Shown: in pieces, positions 44,518 through 53,729 of the stretch
Numbering within the stretch: the first letter of the stretch is position 1
Layout: each line of letters opens with the position of its first letter
Origin: Microvirga pakistanensis
Lineage (GTDB): Bacteria; Pseudomonadota; Alphaproteobacteria; Rhizobiales; Beijerinckiaceae
Direction: 5' to 3'
DNA: 64,000 nucleotides
NCBI RefSeq assembly: GCF_004458765.1
Contig: NZ_SPJX01000645.1
Location: forward strand, 1-64,000
Notes under the pieces: model-generated
The model's database searches: none
Seen by the model: the letters and a program-made list of their open reading frames with translations, nothing else
What the model was told of the DNA's origin: nothing
Program-made: the position numbers and the translations under genes

Positions 44518-44802
44518 GGCCGTCCGCGAACAAGATTGCACGACGGGATGTGGTGGCGCGTATCTGACCGTTCGGCAGCAAGGGCTTGAGCGGGAAGACG
44601 CCATCACCCGCTTCATTTTGAGGGTCGGTGCATCCTGACTTGCCTCGGGTTTGATCTTTTTTTCTTGTCCGGAGCCATTTCGGACCCAGATTCATCCTTG
44701 ATCGCGGCCGTCAGCCGATGAGAGCAGTCGCATGATGATGGATCGACGCAATCTCTCCAGCCAGTGGGCCTTGTCTTGCTGCCCCCGATGGGTCCGGCAG
44801 CC
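44518..44802. other. Intergenic region upstream of the Mo-hydroxylase operon
   Basis: About 285 bases including a run of seven T (about 44659). No gene or clear promoter was identified. Confidence 0.4.
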
Positions 44803-46188
44803 ATGAGGGTCCTGAAGATCCTCGCGGCCTTCGCGATCCTCCTCGTCCTGGGCGCAGGGATCTTCGTTGCTTATGCATGGCGCTCGGCGATCGACCCTGT
44901 CGATCCGCCGGCCCAGACAAGCTTCGATCGAGCACTCGTGGCGCGGGGCGCCGATCTGGCCGCCATCGGCAACTGCAATGTCTGCCATACGGCTCCCGGC
45001 AGAGAGCCCTTTGGCGGCGGGCTGGGCATTCAGACACCGTTCGGCACCATTTATTCGACCAACATCACGCCCGATCCCGAGACGGGCATCGGCCGCTGGT
45101 CGGAAGCGGCCTTCATCCGGTCCATGCGCGAGGGCGTGGATCGCGAAGGCCGGCATCTCTATCCTGCCTTTCCCTACGATCATTACACCCTCGTGTCCGA
45201 TGAGGATAACCGGGCCCTCTATGCGTTTTTGATGACGCGGACAGCCGCTTCGTCGACACCGCCCGAGAATGAGCTGCCATTCCCGTTCAACCTGCGGATG
45301 CTCCTCGCAGGCTGGAAGGCGCTGTACTTCCGGGAAGGACCGTTCCAGCCCGATCCCATCCGGTCCGAGGAGTGGAACCGAGGGAATTACCTGACGGAGG
45401 GCTTGAGCCATTGCGGCGCCTGCCACACGCCGCGCAACCGGCTGGGCGCGGAGAAGAAGGACGAGTATTTCGCGGGGGCTGAGGTCGAGAACTGGACCGT
45501 CTATCCGATCAACGGGAACTCGCCGGCTCCGGTGCCCTGGAATGCGGATAGCCTCACATTTTATCTGCGCCATGGATGGCATGAGCACCATGGTGCGTCC
45601 CGCGGCTCGATGGCACCCGTGACTGCCAATCTCGGCTCGATTCCCGAGGCCGATGTGAAAGCCATCGCGGTCTATGTGAGCGACGTCATGGGCCGTCCGA
45701 GCCAGGAGCGGATCGCCCGAGGCGAGGCTGCATCGGCGGCCGCCCGCAAGGAAAGCGAGGCGCCTCTCACGGTGCGAGCAACCTCCACCGGAAACAGGGT
45801 CGGCGAGGCGATCTTTCTCAGCGCCTGCCAGGGCTGCCACGACGGGCGGCGCCCTGTGCCGTTTGGAGGCCTCAATCTCCATCTCAGCTCTGCGGTCAAC
45901 GCATCCAATGCGCAGAACATCATCAATGTCACCCTCTTCGGCCTGCCGGCGGCCAGGGGTGAGCCGAGTGCCATCATGCCGGCCTATCGCGGTGTCCTGA
46001 ATCAGGATCAGCTTGTGTCCCTGCTCGACTACATGCGCGAACGCTTCAGTGACCAACCGGCCTGGACCGACACGCGAGAGCGCGTCGCAGCGACGATGAA
46101 CGGCGAACGCGAGGTGCCGATCTACCGTATGGACGGCACGACGCAGGCTCCACCGGAAACCAGCATGAGGACCACATCATGGCCGTGA
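44803..46188 (+). CDS. Tri-haem cytochrome c subunit of a molybdenum hydroxylase
   Basis: A 461-residue membrane-anchored cytochrome: one N-terminal hydrophobic anchor (ILAAFAILLVLGAGIFVAYA) and three haem-binding CXXCH motifs, CNVCH at 58-62, CGACH at 204-208 and CQGCH at 342-346, with candidate Met ligands later in each domain. It resembles the cytochrome subunits of periplasmic alcohol/gluconate dehydrogenases and of nicotinate/isoquinoline-type Mo enzymes. Its stop overlaps the next gene by ten bases, so it is the electron exit of that complex. Start 44803 chosen because it directly precedes the anchor. Confidence 0.9.
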   Translation: MRVLKILAAFAILLVLGAGIFVAYAWRSAIDPVDPPAQTSFDRALVARGADLAAIGNCNVCHTAPGREPFGGGLGIQTPFGTIYSTNITPDPETGIGRWSEAAFIRSMREGVDREGRHLYPAFPYDHYTLVSDEDNRALYAFLMTRTAASSTPPENELPFPFNLRMLLAGWKALYFREGPFQPDPIRSEEWNRGNYLTEGLSHCGACHTPRNRLGAEKKDEYFAGAEVENWTVYPINGNSPAPVPWNADSLTFYLRHGWHEHHGASRGSMAPVTANLGSIPEADVKAIAVYVSDVMGRPSQERIARGEAASAAARKESEAPLTVRATSTGNRVGEAIFLSACQGCHDGRRPVPFGGLNLHLSSAVNASNAQNIINVTLFGLPAARGEPSAIMPAYRGVLNQDQLVSLLDYMRERFSDQPAWTDTRERVAATMNGEREVPIYRMDGTTQAPPETSMRTTSWP

Positions 46189-46667
46189 CCCTGACTGTCA
46201 ACGGCACGACCCGACAGGTCGATGCCGATCCCGAAACGCCGCTGCTCTACGTGCTGCGCGACCATCTCGAGCTCAACGGGGCGAAGTATGGCTGCGGCAT
46301 CGGACAATGCGGGGCCTGCACCGTCATGGTCGGCAATGAGGCCGTGCTATCCTGCGTCACCCCGGTTCTGCTGCTGGAGGGGCGCAGCATCACCACCGTG
46401 GAAGGTCTAGGCACATTGGAGAAGCCCGGACCCTTGCAGCAGGCCTTCATCGAGGAGCAGGCGGCTCAGTGCGGCTACTGCATCCCCGGCATGATGATGC
46501 GCGCACAGGCCCTTCTGCAGGCGGATCCCGCCGTCGATGAAGCGGCAATCCGCGCCCATCTCGAGCCTAATCTCTGCCGCTGCGGCACGCACATGCGGAT
46601 CATCAAGGCCGTGATGCGGGCGGGCGAACTGATGCGGCAAAAGTCTCAAAGCGGAGGTGCCTCCTGA
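46179..46667 (+). CDS. [2Fe-2S] subunit of a molybdenum hydroxylase
   Basis: A 162-residue small subunit of the xanthine-oxidase family. The plant-type cluster is bound by YGCGIGQCGACTVMVG with the last Cys in LSCVTPVLL; the second cluster by QCGYCIPGMMMRAQAL and NLCRCGTHMRI. It transfers electrons from the Mo cofactor to the cytochrome. Overlaps both neighbours. Confidence 0.95.
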   Translation: MAVTLTVNGTTRQVDADPETPLLYVLRDHLELNGAKYGCGIGQCGACTVMVGNEAVLSCVTPVLLLEGRSITTVEGLGTLEKPGPLQQAFIEEQAAQCGYCIPGMMMRAQALLQADPAVDEAAIRAHLEPNLCRCGTHMRIIKAVMRAGELMRQKSQSGGAS

Positions 46668-48919
46668 TGACCCGCACTGATGCGAAGAATCCAACGCGCC
46701 GCGGCGTACTGGCCGCAGGCGGCTCCTTGGCCGTCAGCTTCTCCCTCCTGTCCCGTGCCCTTGCCCAGGAAGGCGAGGTGCAGGGAGCAGCGCCTCCTGC
46801 CCAGCCCAAGCCGAAACTGCCAGGAAGCCTGTCGGGCGATCCTTTCCTCGACGCCTGGATCCGGATCGATGCGAACGGCGACATTTCCGTTTTCACAGGC
46901 AAGGCGGAGCTGGGTCAGGGCGTCAAAACCGCGATCCTCCAGATCGCCGCAGAGGAACTGGAGGTCGATCCGGCCACGATCCGCCTCATCACGGCCGATA
47001 CCGGTCAGACTCCGAACGAGGGTTATACGGCGGGCAGCCAATCCATTCAGAACAGCGGCACAGCCATCCGGCATGCGGCGGCTCAGGTGCGAGAGATCCT
47101 CATCGGTCAGGCTGCGGCGCGGTGGCAGGTTCCTGTTGACCAGCTGCGCGCCGAGAACGGCAAGGTGATCAGGGCCGACGGGCAGGCGCTCGACTACGGC
47201 TCACTCGTCTCTGCCGAGATCCTTCATGTCGAAGCGATACCGCAATCGCGCCTCAAACCGGCGAGCCGTTTCCGGGTCATGGGCAAGCCGATGCACCGCG
47301 TGGACATTCCCGCCAAGGTGACCGGAACGCCGATCTACGTGCAGGATCTGCGCATGCCCGGCATGGTTCATGCACGGGTGGTGCGTCCGCCGCGTCCCGG
47401 GGCGACGCTCACGGAACTGGACGCGTCTGCCGTCGAGCGAATGCCTGGTGTCGTCGCCGTGGTTCGCAACGGCAGCTTTCTGGCGGTTGCGGCCGAGCGG
47501 GAGTTCCAGGCGATCCAGGCGATGCGCGTGCTCGAGGTGTCGGCGCGTTGGTCGGAAGGTACAAGATTGCCGAATCCGGCCAACTTCATCCCATCGCTGA
47601 AGAGCCTGCCGTCGCAACAGGGAGTGGTGGCGGAGCGCAGCCAAGGAGACGCTGCTGCAGCGCAGACCTTCCAGGCCACCTTCACACGACCCTATCAGAT
47701 CCACGGCTCGATCGGCCCCTCCTGCGCGGTGGCGCTGCTCGAGAACGGCACCACGACCGTTTGGAGCCATACCCAGGGCGTCTATCCGGATCGTTCCGCC
47801 ATTTCGGAAATGCTCAAGGTGCCGCCGGAGCAGGTCCGTGTGATCCACATGGAGGGATCGGGCTGTTACGGCCACAATGGTGCTGATGATGCGGCGGCTG
47901 ATGCGGCCCTCATCGCTCAGGCGGTGCCGGGGCGGCCGGTTCGCCTGCAATGGATGCGCGAGCAGGAGCATGTCTGGGAGCCCTTCGGCCCCGCGATGCT
48001 GACCGAGGTGCGCGCCTCCCTCGACCAAGCCGGAAAAATCGTGGCGTGGAACTACGATCTGTGGAGCAACACTCATACGACGCGCCCGGGACCTGCCGGG
48101 TCGCTCATCGCGGCGCATTCCTTGCCGACGCCGTTCCAGCCTCCGCCGGCCAAACTCAGCATCACGCCCTCCGGGAACGGCGACCGTAATGCGGTGCCGC
48201 TCTACGCGATCCCGAACATGCGCGTGATCTGGCATTTTCTGCCCGAGATGCCGCTGCGCGTCTCCGCCTTGAGGGCGCTTGGCGCTTATACCAACGTATT
48301 TGCGATCGAAAGCACGATGGATGAGCTTGCCCTGATGGCAAATACCGACCCGGTCGAGTTCCGCCTGCGACACATGGAGGATCCGCGCGGACGTGCGGTC
48401 ATCGAGGCTGCCGCCGCCGACTTCGGCTGGTCCAAAGATCCGCTGCCGGAAGGGCGGGGGCGGGGCTTCGCTTTCGCTCGCTACAAGAACCTCGCAGCCT
48501 ATCTGGCCATGGCGCTTGAGCTGGAGGTGGAGCGGGAGACCGGGCGCACCCGTATCATCCGGGTGACGGCGGCCATCGACAGCGGCGAGGTGGTCAATCC
48601 CGACGGCATCCGCAACCAGACCGAGGGCGGCATCATTCAGGCCGCGAGCTGGACGCTCTATGAAGCCGTCACCTTCGAAGAGACCGGCATCACCAGTATC
48701 GACTGGTCGAGCTATCCGATTATGCGGTTCGGCTCGGTGCCGGAGAGGATCGACGTGCGGATTATGGACCGGCCGGGCGAGCCTTTCCTTGGAACGGGAG
48801 AGGCCGCCCAGGGACCGACTCCGGCTGCCATCGCCAACGCCATCAGGCATGCGACGGGAAAACGGCTCTATGACATTCCGTTCCGGGCCGAGATCGTGAA
48901 GGCGGCCATCGGCGTATGA
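46667..48919 (+). CDS. Molybdopterin subunit of a molybdenum hydroxylase (IorB type)
   Basis: A 750-residue catalytic subunit without separate FAD subunit, as in isoquinoline 1-oxidoreductase IorB and relatives (aldehyde or N-heterocycle oxidation). A twin-arginine signal is present (TRRGVLAAGGSLAVSFSLLS), placing the complex in the periplasm. Family motifs are FTGKAELGQGVKTAILQIAA, GSGCYGHNGADDAAADAALI and the C-terminal GTGEAAQGPTPAAIANAIRH, whose Glu is the expected base. ATGA-type overlap with the small-subunit gene. The substrate is unknown. Confidence 0.93.
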   Translation: MTRTDAKNPTRRGVLAAGGSLAVSFSLLSRALAQEGEVQGAAPPAQPKPKLPGSLSGDPFLDAWIRIDANGDISVFTGKAELGQGVKTAILQIAAEELEVDPATIRLITADTGQTPNEGYTAGSQSIQNSGTAIRHAAAQVREILIGQAAARWQVPVDQLRAENGKVIRADGQALDYGSLVSAEILHVEAIPQSRLKPASRFRVMGKPMHRVDIPAKVTGTPIYVQDLRMPGMVHARVVRPPRPGATLTELDASAVERMPGVVAVVRNGSFLAVAAEREFQAIQAMRVLEVSARWSEGTRLPNPANFIPSLKSLPSQQGVVAERSQGDAAAAQTFQATFTRPYQIHGSIGPSCAVALLENGTTTVWSHTQGVYPDRSAISEMLKVPPEQVRVIHMEGSGCYGHNGADDAAADAALIAQAVPGRPVRLQWMREQEHVWEPFGPAMLTEVRASLDQAGKIVAWNYDLWSNTHTTRPGPAGSLIAAHSLPTPFQPPPAKLSITPSGNGDRNAVPLYAIPNMRVIWHFLPEMPLRVSALRALGAYTNVFAIESTMDELALMANTDPVEFRLRHMEDPRGRAVIEAAAADFGWSKDPLPEGRGRGFAFARYKNLAAYLAMALELEVERETGRTRIIRVTAAIDSGEVVNPDGIRNQTEGGIIQAASWTLYEAVTFEETGITSIDWSSYPIMRFGSVPERIDVRIMDRPGEPFLGTGEAAQGPTPAAIANAIRHATGKRLYDIPFRAEIVKAAIGV

Positions 48920-49006
48920 GAATGAAGTGAAGGGCAGCCGGGCGTCCGAGAGCATGGGCCTGTCTGGGAGAATGCCGCGGATGCCCACGTTCGACCGCAG
49001 ACGATA

Positions 49007-49029
49007 AGGAGCGCTTCAAGGGCGCTCCT
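49007..49029. terminator. Hairpin between convergent genes
   Basis: AGGAGCGC / GCGCTCCT, an 8-bp perfect stem around a 7-base loop, lies between the Mo-enzyme operon (plus) and the hemerythrin-like gene (minus). No T-tract follows on the plus strand, so it may be a weak or rho-aided end. Confidence 0.4.
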
Positions 49030-49104
49030 CATGCCTGTTCATGTCAAGTCGCCAGCCGGATCGTCTGCGGGCAATGGCTGCAAGAGGAGCCGCGGTCCTG
49101 GCGC

Positions 49105-50097
49105 TCAGGCCGCTCGGCTGACCCGCTCGGTCGTTTTCTCGACCTGAACCGTGACGGTTCGTGTGGCTTCCTCGGCCATCTGGAGGGTCAGCTCGGCGAT
49201 GCGCCGGCTGTTCTCGACCGTCTGCTCCAGGTTATCGCGGAGAAGCGAGCTCTGCACCTCGAGAAGATCCGTCATGGACCGGCAGCGGGCGAGGGCGTTC
49301 AGACCATCGAGATTGCGCTGCAGGCGCTTCTGGCTGCGGTCGGCCACCTCGCGGGAGACGTCCTGCAGGCCACGCACAAGGGCAGAGCTGGATTGAGCCA
49401 CGGCTCGCAGATTCTGCGCGGCCTCTTCGCTCAACCCAAGCGCAACCCCATCGGGTTGGCCTGCCATTCTCAGGCCCTGGCCGGTTGAGCGGCGAGTCAG
49501 TTCAGAGAATACGCCGAAGCTGTTCCCCACCGCCTCCTGCATGGCCTGCGCCATGGTCTGGGCGCCTTCCACGCTGGCCCGCAGCGTGTCGGCCACGTTC
49601 TCCGTCACCCGCTGCACGGCCTCGACCTGCTCACGGGATCGCCGAGCTTCAGCGCGCTTGGTATCGTCCATACTTGCCATCTCATCCTCCACAGTTTCGA
49701 CCATAGCGTTGGCTTCCTCGTCGCTCAGCACCTTGAGCACGGCGGGAAGAAGCTGTTTCTTGTCATCACGGATATGCTGCTGAAACATGCGCCGGAGCTC
49801 AGCCACCTTGTCGAGGAACTCGGCGGTGTTCTTCGGCATGCCCTCCAGCTCGCTCAAGAGGGCGCTCGTTTCCTGATTGTCGTTGGTCGACTCCAGCACA
49901 AGATCCTGCATTCCGTGCCGCCGCAGCACAGGAAACAGGTGCTCCTCCTGGAGGCTGGCGAGAAGCTCCAACTCTTCCTTCAAATCCGCAAGCAGGCGCT
50001 CGCGGGTTTTGAGCGCAGTGTTGGAGGTCGTGAGGAGCCTCTCGAAGAGCTCGTTGGCTCTATCTGGTGGTACTCGGCTGAACCGTCCGTTCGTCAT
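49105..50097 (-). CDS. Hemerythrin-like domain fused to a phasin-like coiled coil
   Basis: A 330-residue protein. Residues 10-145 look like a hemerythrin HHE domain, with possible metal ligands in LQEEHLFPVL, DNQETSALL and FQQHIRDDKKQLLP. From about 165 to the end the sequence is Ala/Gln/Glu/Ser-rich helix (MAQAMQEAVGNSFGVFSELT and NLEQTVENSRRIAELTLQMA), like phasins of polyhydroxyalkanoate granules. The start 50097 has GCGAGGG upstream; an upstream extension is unsupported. Oxygen/iron sensing linked to granule surface or stress is conjecture. Confidence 0.72.
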   Translation of the reverse strand: MTNGRFSRVPPDRANELFERLLTTSNTALKTRERLLADLKEELELLASLQEEHLFPVLRRHGMQDLVLESTNDNQETSALLSELEGMPKNTAEFLDKVAELRRMFQQHIRDDKKQLLPAVLKVLSDEEANAMVETVEDEMASMDDTKRAEARRSREQVEAVQRVTENVADTLRASVEGAQTMAQAMQEAVGNSFGVFSELTRRSTGQGLRMAGQPDGVALGLSEEAAQNLRAVAQSSSALVRGLQDVSREVADRSQKRLQRNLDGLNALARCRSMTDLLEVQSSLLRDNLEQTVENSRRIAELTLQMAEEATRTVTVQVEKTTERVSRAA

Positions 50098-50559
50098 AAT
50101 CCCTCGCAAGACATAAAAAGAGACGGTCTCATGCTCTGCAGCTTGGACCGCATCGTGTGACACCCGTATGTCGACTAAACCGGAAGCTGTTACGCGCAAC
50201 TGGACAGGCAATATTCCGCGCCCGCCGACAGACTCGTCTGACGCCAACTTGCTACTGAACGTTCTGGGCGTATATCCCTAAGCCCGCCGCTTGCAGGGCG
50301 AGCCATTCTTGATCTTATCCTATGTTAATCCGTCAGTGGCATATGGGTTCCAGCTTCATCGCATGGACCCGCTGCGACAATTGCTCCGCGCCGTCGTCCG
50401 GCGACCTTGATGGCGCAATCGTTTTGCCGATTCCGCGCCTAATCCGTCGGGAGAGGGCTTCCTACCCCATAAGGGCAGGATGGAACCCGATCCTGCGAGC
50501 CGGGTTCCTCAGAAAAAACAAAGCCTTCGAATAGGATCCATGTCGAGGAGGAAACGACA
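50098..50559. other. Divergent intergenic region
   Basis: About 460 bases between the hemerythrin-like gene and a small exported protein gene. It should hold promoters for both. No gene is supported and no clear -35/-10 pair was assigned. Confidence 0.4.
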
Positions 50560-51066
50560 ATGAAGATGGGATTGTTGATTTCAGCGGTCGGAACGGTCCT
50601 GGTGTTCGCTCCAGCGGAAGGTTGGGCGGGCCCATGCACCGATGAGATCGGCGCGCTGCAGAAGGTCGTCTCCAGCAGTGATGCAGGTTCGGGCCCGACC
50701 ATGAGAACCGGGTCTACGACGGGCCTCACGACGGGATCGACCCAGCCGCAGCCCGGTGGCACCGATGCTCCGGTCTCCGCGACGCCGCGCCAGGTGCCAG
50801 CCGCCGGACAGGCACCTGACACGAATGCGACGACAGCCATGAACACGGCAACGGAGAACCGGGCCACCTCACCCCAGGACGTTCGTTCCCAGATCCAGGG
50901 TCAGCCGACAAGCTCGCAGGTCGCATCAGGTGCAGCTTCTGCCCCAGACAGGGCAAAGCAGCTGGAGGCGGCCCTCGGTCGTGCGCGGGCGGCTGATGAA
51001 AGGGGCGACGCGAGTGGATGCATGAGCGCCGTCAACGAAGCCAAGAATCTTGTCGGCACCAAATAG
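50560..51066 (+). CDS. Small exported hypothetical protein
   Basis: A 168-residue protein with a signal peptide (MKMGLLISAVGTVLVFAPAE, cleavage after GWA), two Cys in the mature part (one near the start, one in GDASGCMSAVNEA), a Thr/Gly/Gln/Pro-rich flexible middle, and a helical C-terminus (DRAKQLEAALGRARAADERG). A strong AGGAGGAAA precedes the ATG. No family recognised; periplasmic location expected. Confidence 0.7.
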   Translation: MKMGLLISAVGTVLVFAPAEGWAGPCTDEIGALQKVVSSSDAGSGPTMRTGSTTGLTTGSTQPQPGGTDAPVSATPRQVPAAGQAPDTNATTAMNTATENRATSPQDVRSQIQGQPTSSQVASGAASAPDRAKQLEAALGRARAADERGDASGCMSAVNEAKNLVGTK

Positions 51067-51106
51067 ACAGGGCAAAGTGCCGAATGCTTGCCCTTCCCGA
51101 ACCGAT

Positions 51107-51151
51107 CGCATCTAAAGCCTCGATCCCGCGTGAGCGAAGGCTTTAGATGCG
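51107..51151. repeat. Perfect 14-bp inverted repeat
   Basis: CGCATCTAAAGCCT (51107-51120) and AGGCTTTAGATGCG (51138-51151) are perfect complements around a 17-base spacer. It lies 40 bases after the small exported gene; no T-tract follows. It may be a transcription end, an RNA structure or a protein-binding site. Confidence 0.65.
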
Positions 51152-51258
51152 TCTGCTTGTGCTTCGATCCGTTGCCGATGAGCATGCAGCGCAGGGGCCG
51201 ACCCATAAGACGATGCGGACGAGAAGCATTCCATGACCTGTCGGAAGGAACGCCTGCG

Positions 51259-51765
51259 ATGCGCGCCGTGATGGCTTTGATCGTCCTGATGTTGGCATCC
51301 CCGGCGGTTGCTGCCGAGCCGTTCAGAACCGTGGTGTTCGACCTTGAACTCATCGACATGAGCCAAGAAGCAGACGCCGGGATCAGGGACGACCAGACCC
51401 GTCGCTTGCAGCGTGTCAGCGATGAATTGCGCGAGCTTCTTCGATCGTCGCCGCAAATCCAGCTGATCGACTGGACGGACAAGATCGATGAAGTCCGTCA
51501 AAAGTCCCCGCTTCATAACTGTAATGGTTGCGCGGAGGATCTCGCCAAGGAACTCGGCGCGGACCTTCTTGTCTCCGGGATCGTGCAGAAGACCTCCAAT
51601 CTGATCCTGAGCTTTGCCATTACAATCAAGGATGTACGCTCAGGCAAGCCGATCCGTGGAGGGCAGGCCGATATTCGCGGAAACACGGACGATAGTTGGC
51701 TGCGGGGTATCAGGTGGGTTGCGAAGAATCGCCTTCTCTCCGAGCCGCTTTCGGTCCAGCCCTGA
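51259..51765 (+). CDS. DUF3280/DUF2380-type exported protein
   Basis: A 168-residue protein with a signal peptide (MRAVMALIVLMLASPAVAAE). The pattern HNCNGCAEDLAKELGADLLV, then VQKTSNLILSFAITIKD and DIRGNTDDSWLRGIRW, fits the DUF3280 (DUF2380) family, found beside quinoprotein dehydrogenase genes. The CNGC pair is conserved. Function unknown; location suggests a periplasmic accessory of the PQQ enzyme system. Which DUF number applies was recalled, not searched. Confidence 0.72.
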   Translation: MRAVMALIVLMLASPAVAAEPFRTVVFDLELIDMSQEADAGIRDDQTRRLQRVSDELRELLRSSPQIQLIDWTDKIDEVRQKSPLHNCNGCAEDLAKELGADLLVSGIVQKTSNLILSFAITIKDVRSGKPIRGGQADIRGNTDDSWLRGIRWVAKNRLLSEPLSVQP

Positions 51766-51990
51766 CGCCCAGAGGCGTCGAGGAGACGGAAGATCCAGGC
51801 TTGCCGCAATTCTGTTCGAAGGCCTGGGATTCCAGGTCCATCACTAAAGGGCGAGGAGCCCGCAACGCGGAGGGCGTTGCAGGGCTGAACGAATTCATGG
51901 CGGGAAAGGGGCAGGCTTCTGCCCTATAATAAAGCGGAGCGGGATGAAGCACGGGGTGCCCTGTGCGACGATGCGGTGAGGAAAGACCCC

Positions 51991-52962
51991 ATGGTATCGA
52001 GGCGCGATATTCTTCTGGCGGCGAGTCTTTTCCCGGTGTGGCCTCGGGCCGCCGAGAACCGGGACATCAAGGTCGGGGTCCTTCCCTTCGGTACGGTGCT
52101 TTGGGAGGTCGAGACCATCCGCAGATCCGGTCTCGACACGGCCAACGGCCTCAATCTCCGGCCTGTCCAACTGGCGACGAATGACGCGGCGCGGATTGCC
52201 TTCATGGGCGAGCAGGTCGACACGATCGTCACGGATCTCCTGCTGGCAGCCCGCCTGCGGAATGAAGGACGGAAAGTGAAGTTCCTCCCCTTTTCCGCGA
52301 CGGAGGGGGGAGTGATGGTGCCCGACGGCTCTCCCATCCGGAATGTGGCCGATCTCATCGGCAAGAGGGTCGGGGTTGCCGGGGGTGCCCTCGACAAGAG
52401 CTGGCTGCTCCTGAAGGCGGACATCCGGAACAAGACCGGCGTCGATCTGAGCACGGGGGCGGCCCTGGCCTACGGCGCCCCGCCGCTCCTGATGAACAAG
52501 CTCGAAGCGGGCGAACTCGATGCCGCCCTGCTGTACTGGAATTTCTGTGCCCGTCTGGAGGCGAAAGGCTATCGCCGTCTCGTCAGCGCGGGGGACATCG
52601 CGAAATCCTTCGGCGTCAAAGGCGAGATTGCCCTGCTGGGCTATATCTTCAGGGAGACGACCGATCCAGGGATCCTGAACAGTTTCGCGCAGGCGTCGTC
52701 TGGCGCCAAACGGATCCTGGCGGAGAGCAACGAGGCATGGGCGCAGGTGCGCCCTCTCATGAGTGCCGAGGACGAGAAAACCTTCCAGACGTTGCGGCGA
52801 TACTTCGTGGAAGGAAACCCCCGGCGAAGCATCGAAGACGAAAGAGCCGATGCGGAAAGGATTTTCAGCGTTCTTGCAAGCATTGGCGGTGAGAAACTGG
52901 TTGGTGCCGTTCAGACATTCCCGGACGGGCTCTATTGGGATGGTGAGCGCAGTCCCCCATGA
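51991..52962 (+). CDS. SsuA/NrtA-type ABC transporter binding protein
   Basis: A 323-residue periplasmic binding protein with a twin-arginine-like N-terminus (VSRRDILLAASLFPVW). Binding-fold motifs are VGVLPFGTVLWEVE, GVMVPDGSPIRNVADLIGKR and LDAALLYWNFCARLEAKGYR. GAGGAAAG precedes the ATG at 51991; a GTG at 51976 is the alternative. Such genes are recurrent neighbours of PQQ-dependent alcohol dehydrogenases; the ligand is not established. First gene of a four-gene operon. Confidence 0.85.
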   Translation: MVSRRDILLAASLFPVWPRAAENRDIKVGVLPFGTVLWEVETIRRSGLDTANGLNLRPVQLATNDAARIAFMGEQVDTIVTDLLLAARLRNEGRKVKFLPFSATEGGVMVPDGSPIRNVADLIGKRVGVAGGALDKSWLLLKADIRNKTGVDLSTGAALAYGAPPLLMNKLEAGELDAALLYWNFCARLEAKGYRRLVSAGDIAKSFGVKGEIALLGYIFRETTDPGILNSFAQASSGAKRILAESNEAWAQVRPLMSAEDEKTFQTLRRYFVEGNPRRSIEDERADAERIFSVLASIGGEKLVGAVQTFPDGLYWDGERSPP

Positions 52963-53729
52963 ACATGCTTGTGCCACACGGCCTTCTTCCGCGTCTCCTG
53001 TCGCTGCTCCTGCTTTTCCTTCTCTGGCAACTGGTGACCATGGCCGTGAGTGGGGACACCCTCCCATCCCCTGCCAGGGTCTTCGCCTTCGTTGTCGATG
53101 AGGCCCAGTCGGGCGACCTCGTCCACAATGTCACGGCGACACTGAGCCGAGTCTTTGTCGCTTTTTCCCTCGCCATGCTGATCGGAGGGACGATCGGCCT
53201 GACTTTGGGGCGGTTCCCGGCTGCCGACAGGCTCCTCGATTCCTGGCTGATGATCCTGCTGAACACCCCGGCTCTCGTGATTATCATTCTGTGTTACGTC
53301 TGGCTCGGTTTGTCCGAAACGGCGGCCATTACGGCGGTCACGCTCAATAAGATCCCGAATGTGGCCGTGATCATGCGCGAGGGAGCCCGTTCCCTCGATC
53401 CTCAGATCGAGGAAATGAGCCGAGCATTCCGGTTCCAGCGGCGGACATGGGTCCGGCATGTTCTGCTTCCGCAGATCGAGCCGTATACGGTCGCGTCGGC
53501 CCGTTCCGGCCTCGCCCTCGTCTGGAAGATCGTCCTCGTGGTCGAACTGCTGGGACGTCCCGATGGCGTTGGATATGCGCTGTCCTACTATTTTCAGCTG
53601 TTCAACGTCGCGGCGCTCTTAGGTTACAGTCTGGTGTTTACGACCGTCGTCCTCATCATAGACACCGTTGTCCTTCAACCTCTGGAAGCTTATGGAAGAC
53701 GCTGGCGTCCTGTTTCCTCTGCGGCTTGA
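52959..53729 (+). CDS. SsuC-type ABC transporter permease
   Basis: A 256-residue permease with about six transmembrane helices and the coupling motif EMSRAFRFQRRTWVRHVLLP. It overlaps the binding-protein gene by four bases and the ATPase gene by about 38 bases. Confidence 0.88.
   Translation: MNMLVPHGLLPRLLSLLLLFLLWQLVTMAVSGDTLPSPARVFAFVVDEAQSGDLVHNVTATLSRVFVAFSLAMLIGGTIGLTLGRFPAADRLLDSWLMILLNTPALVIIILCYVWLGLSETAAITAVTLNKIPNVAVIMREGARSLDPQIEEMSRAFRFQRRTWVRHVLLPQIEPYTVASARSGLALVWKIVLVVELLGRPDGVGYALSYYFQLFNVAALLGYSLVFTTVVLIIDTVVLQPLEAYGRRWRPVSSAA

Noticed and set aside
44692..46056. 454-codon frame antisense to the tri-haem cytochrome
   Set aside because: Shadow frame; the plus strand holds three CXXCH motifs and a membrane anchor.
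47201..48988. 595-codon open frame antisense to the Mo-subunit gene
   Set aside because: Arg/His-rich shadow of a gene with complete molybdoenzyme motifs on the other strand.
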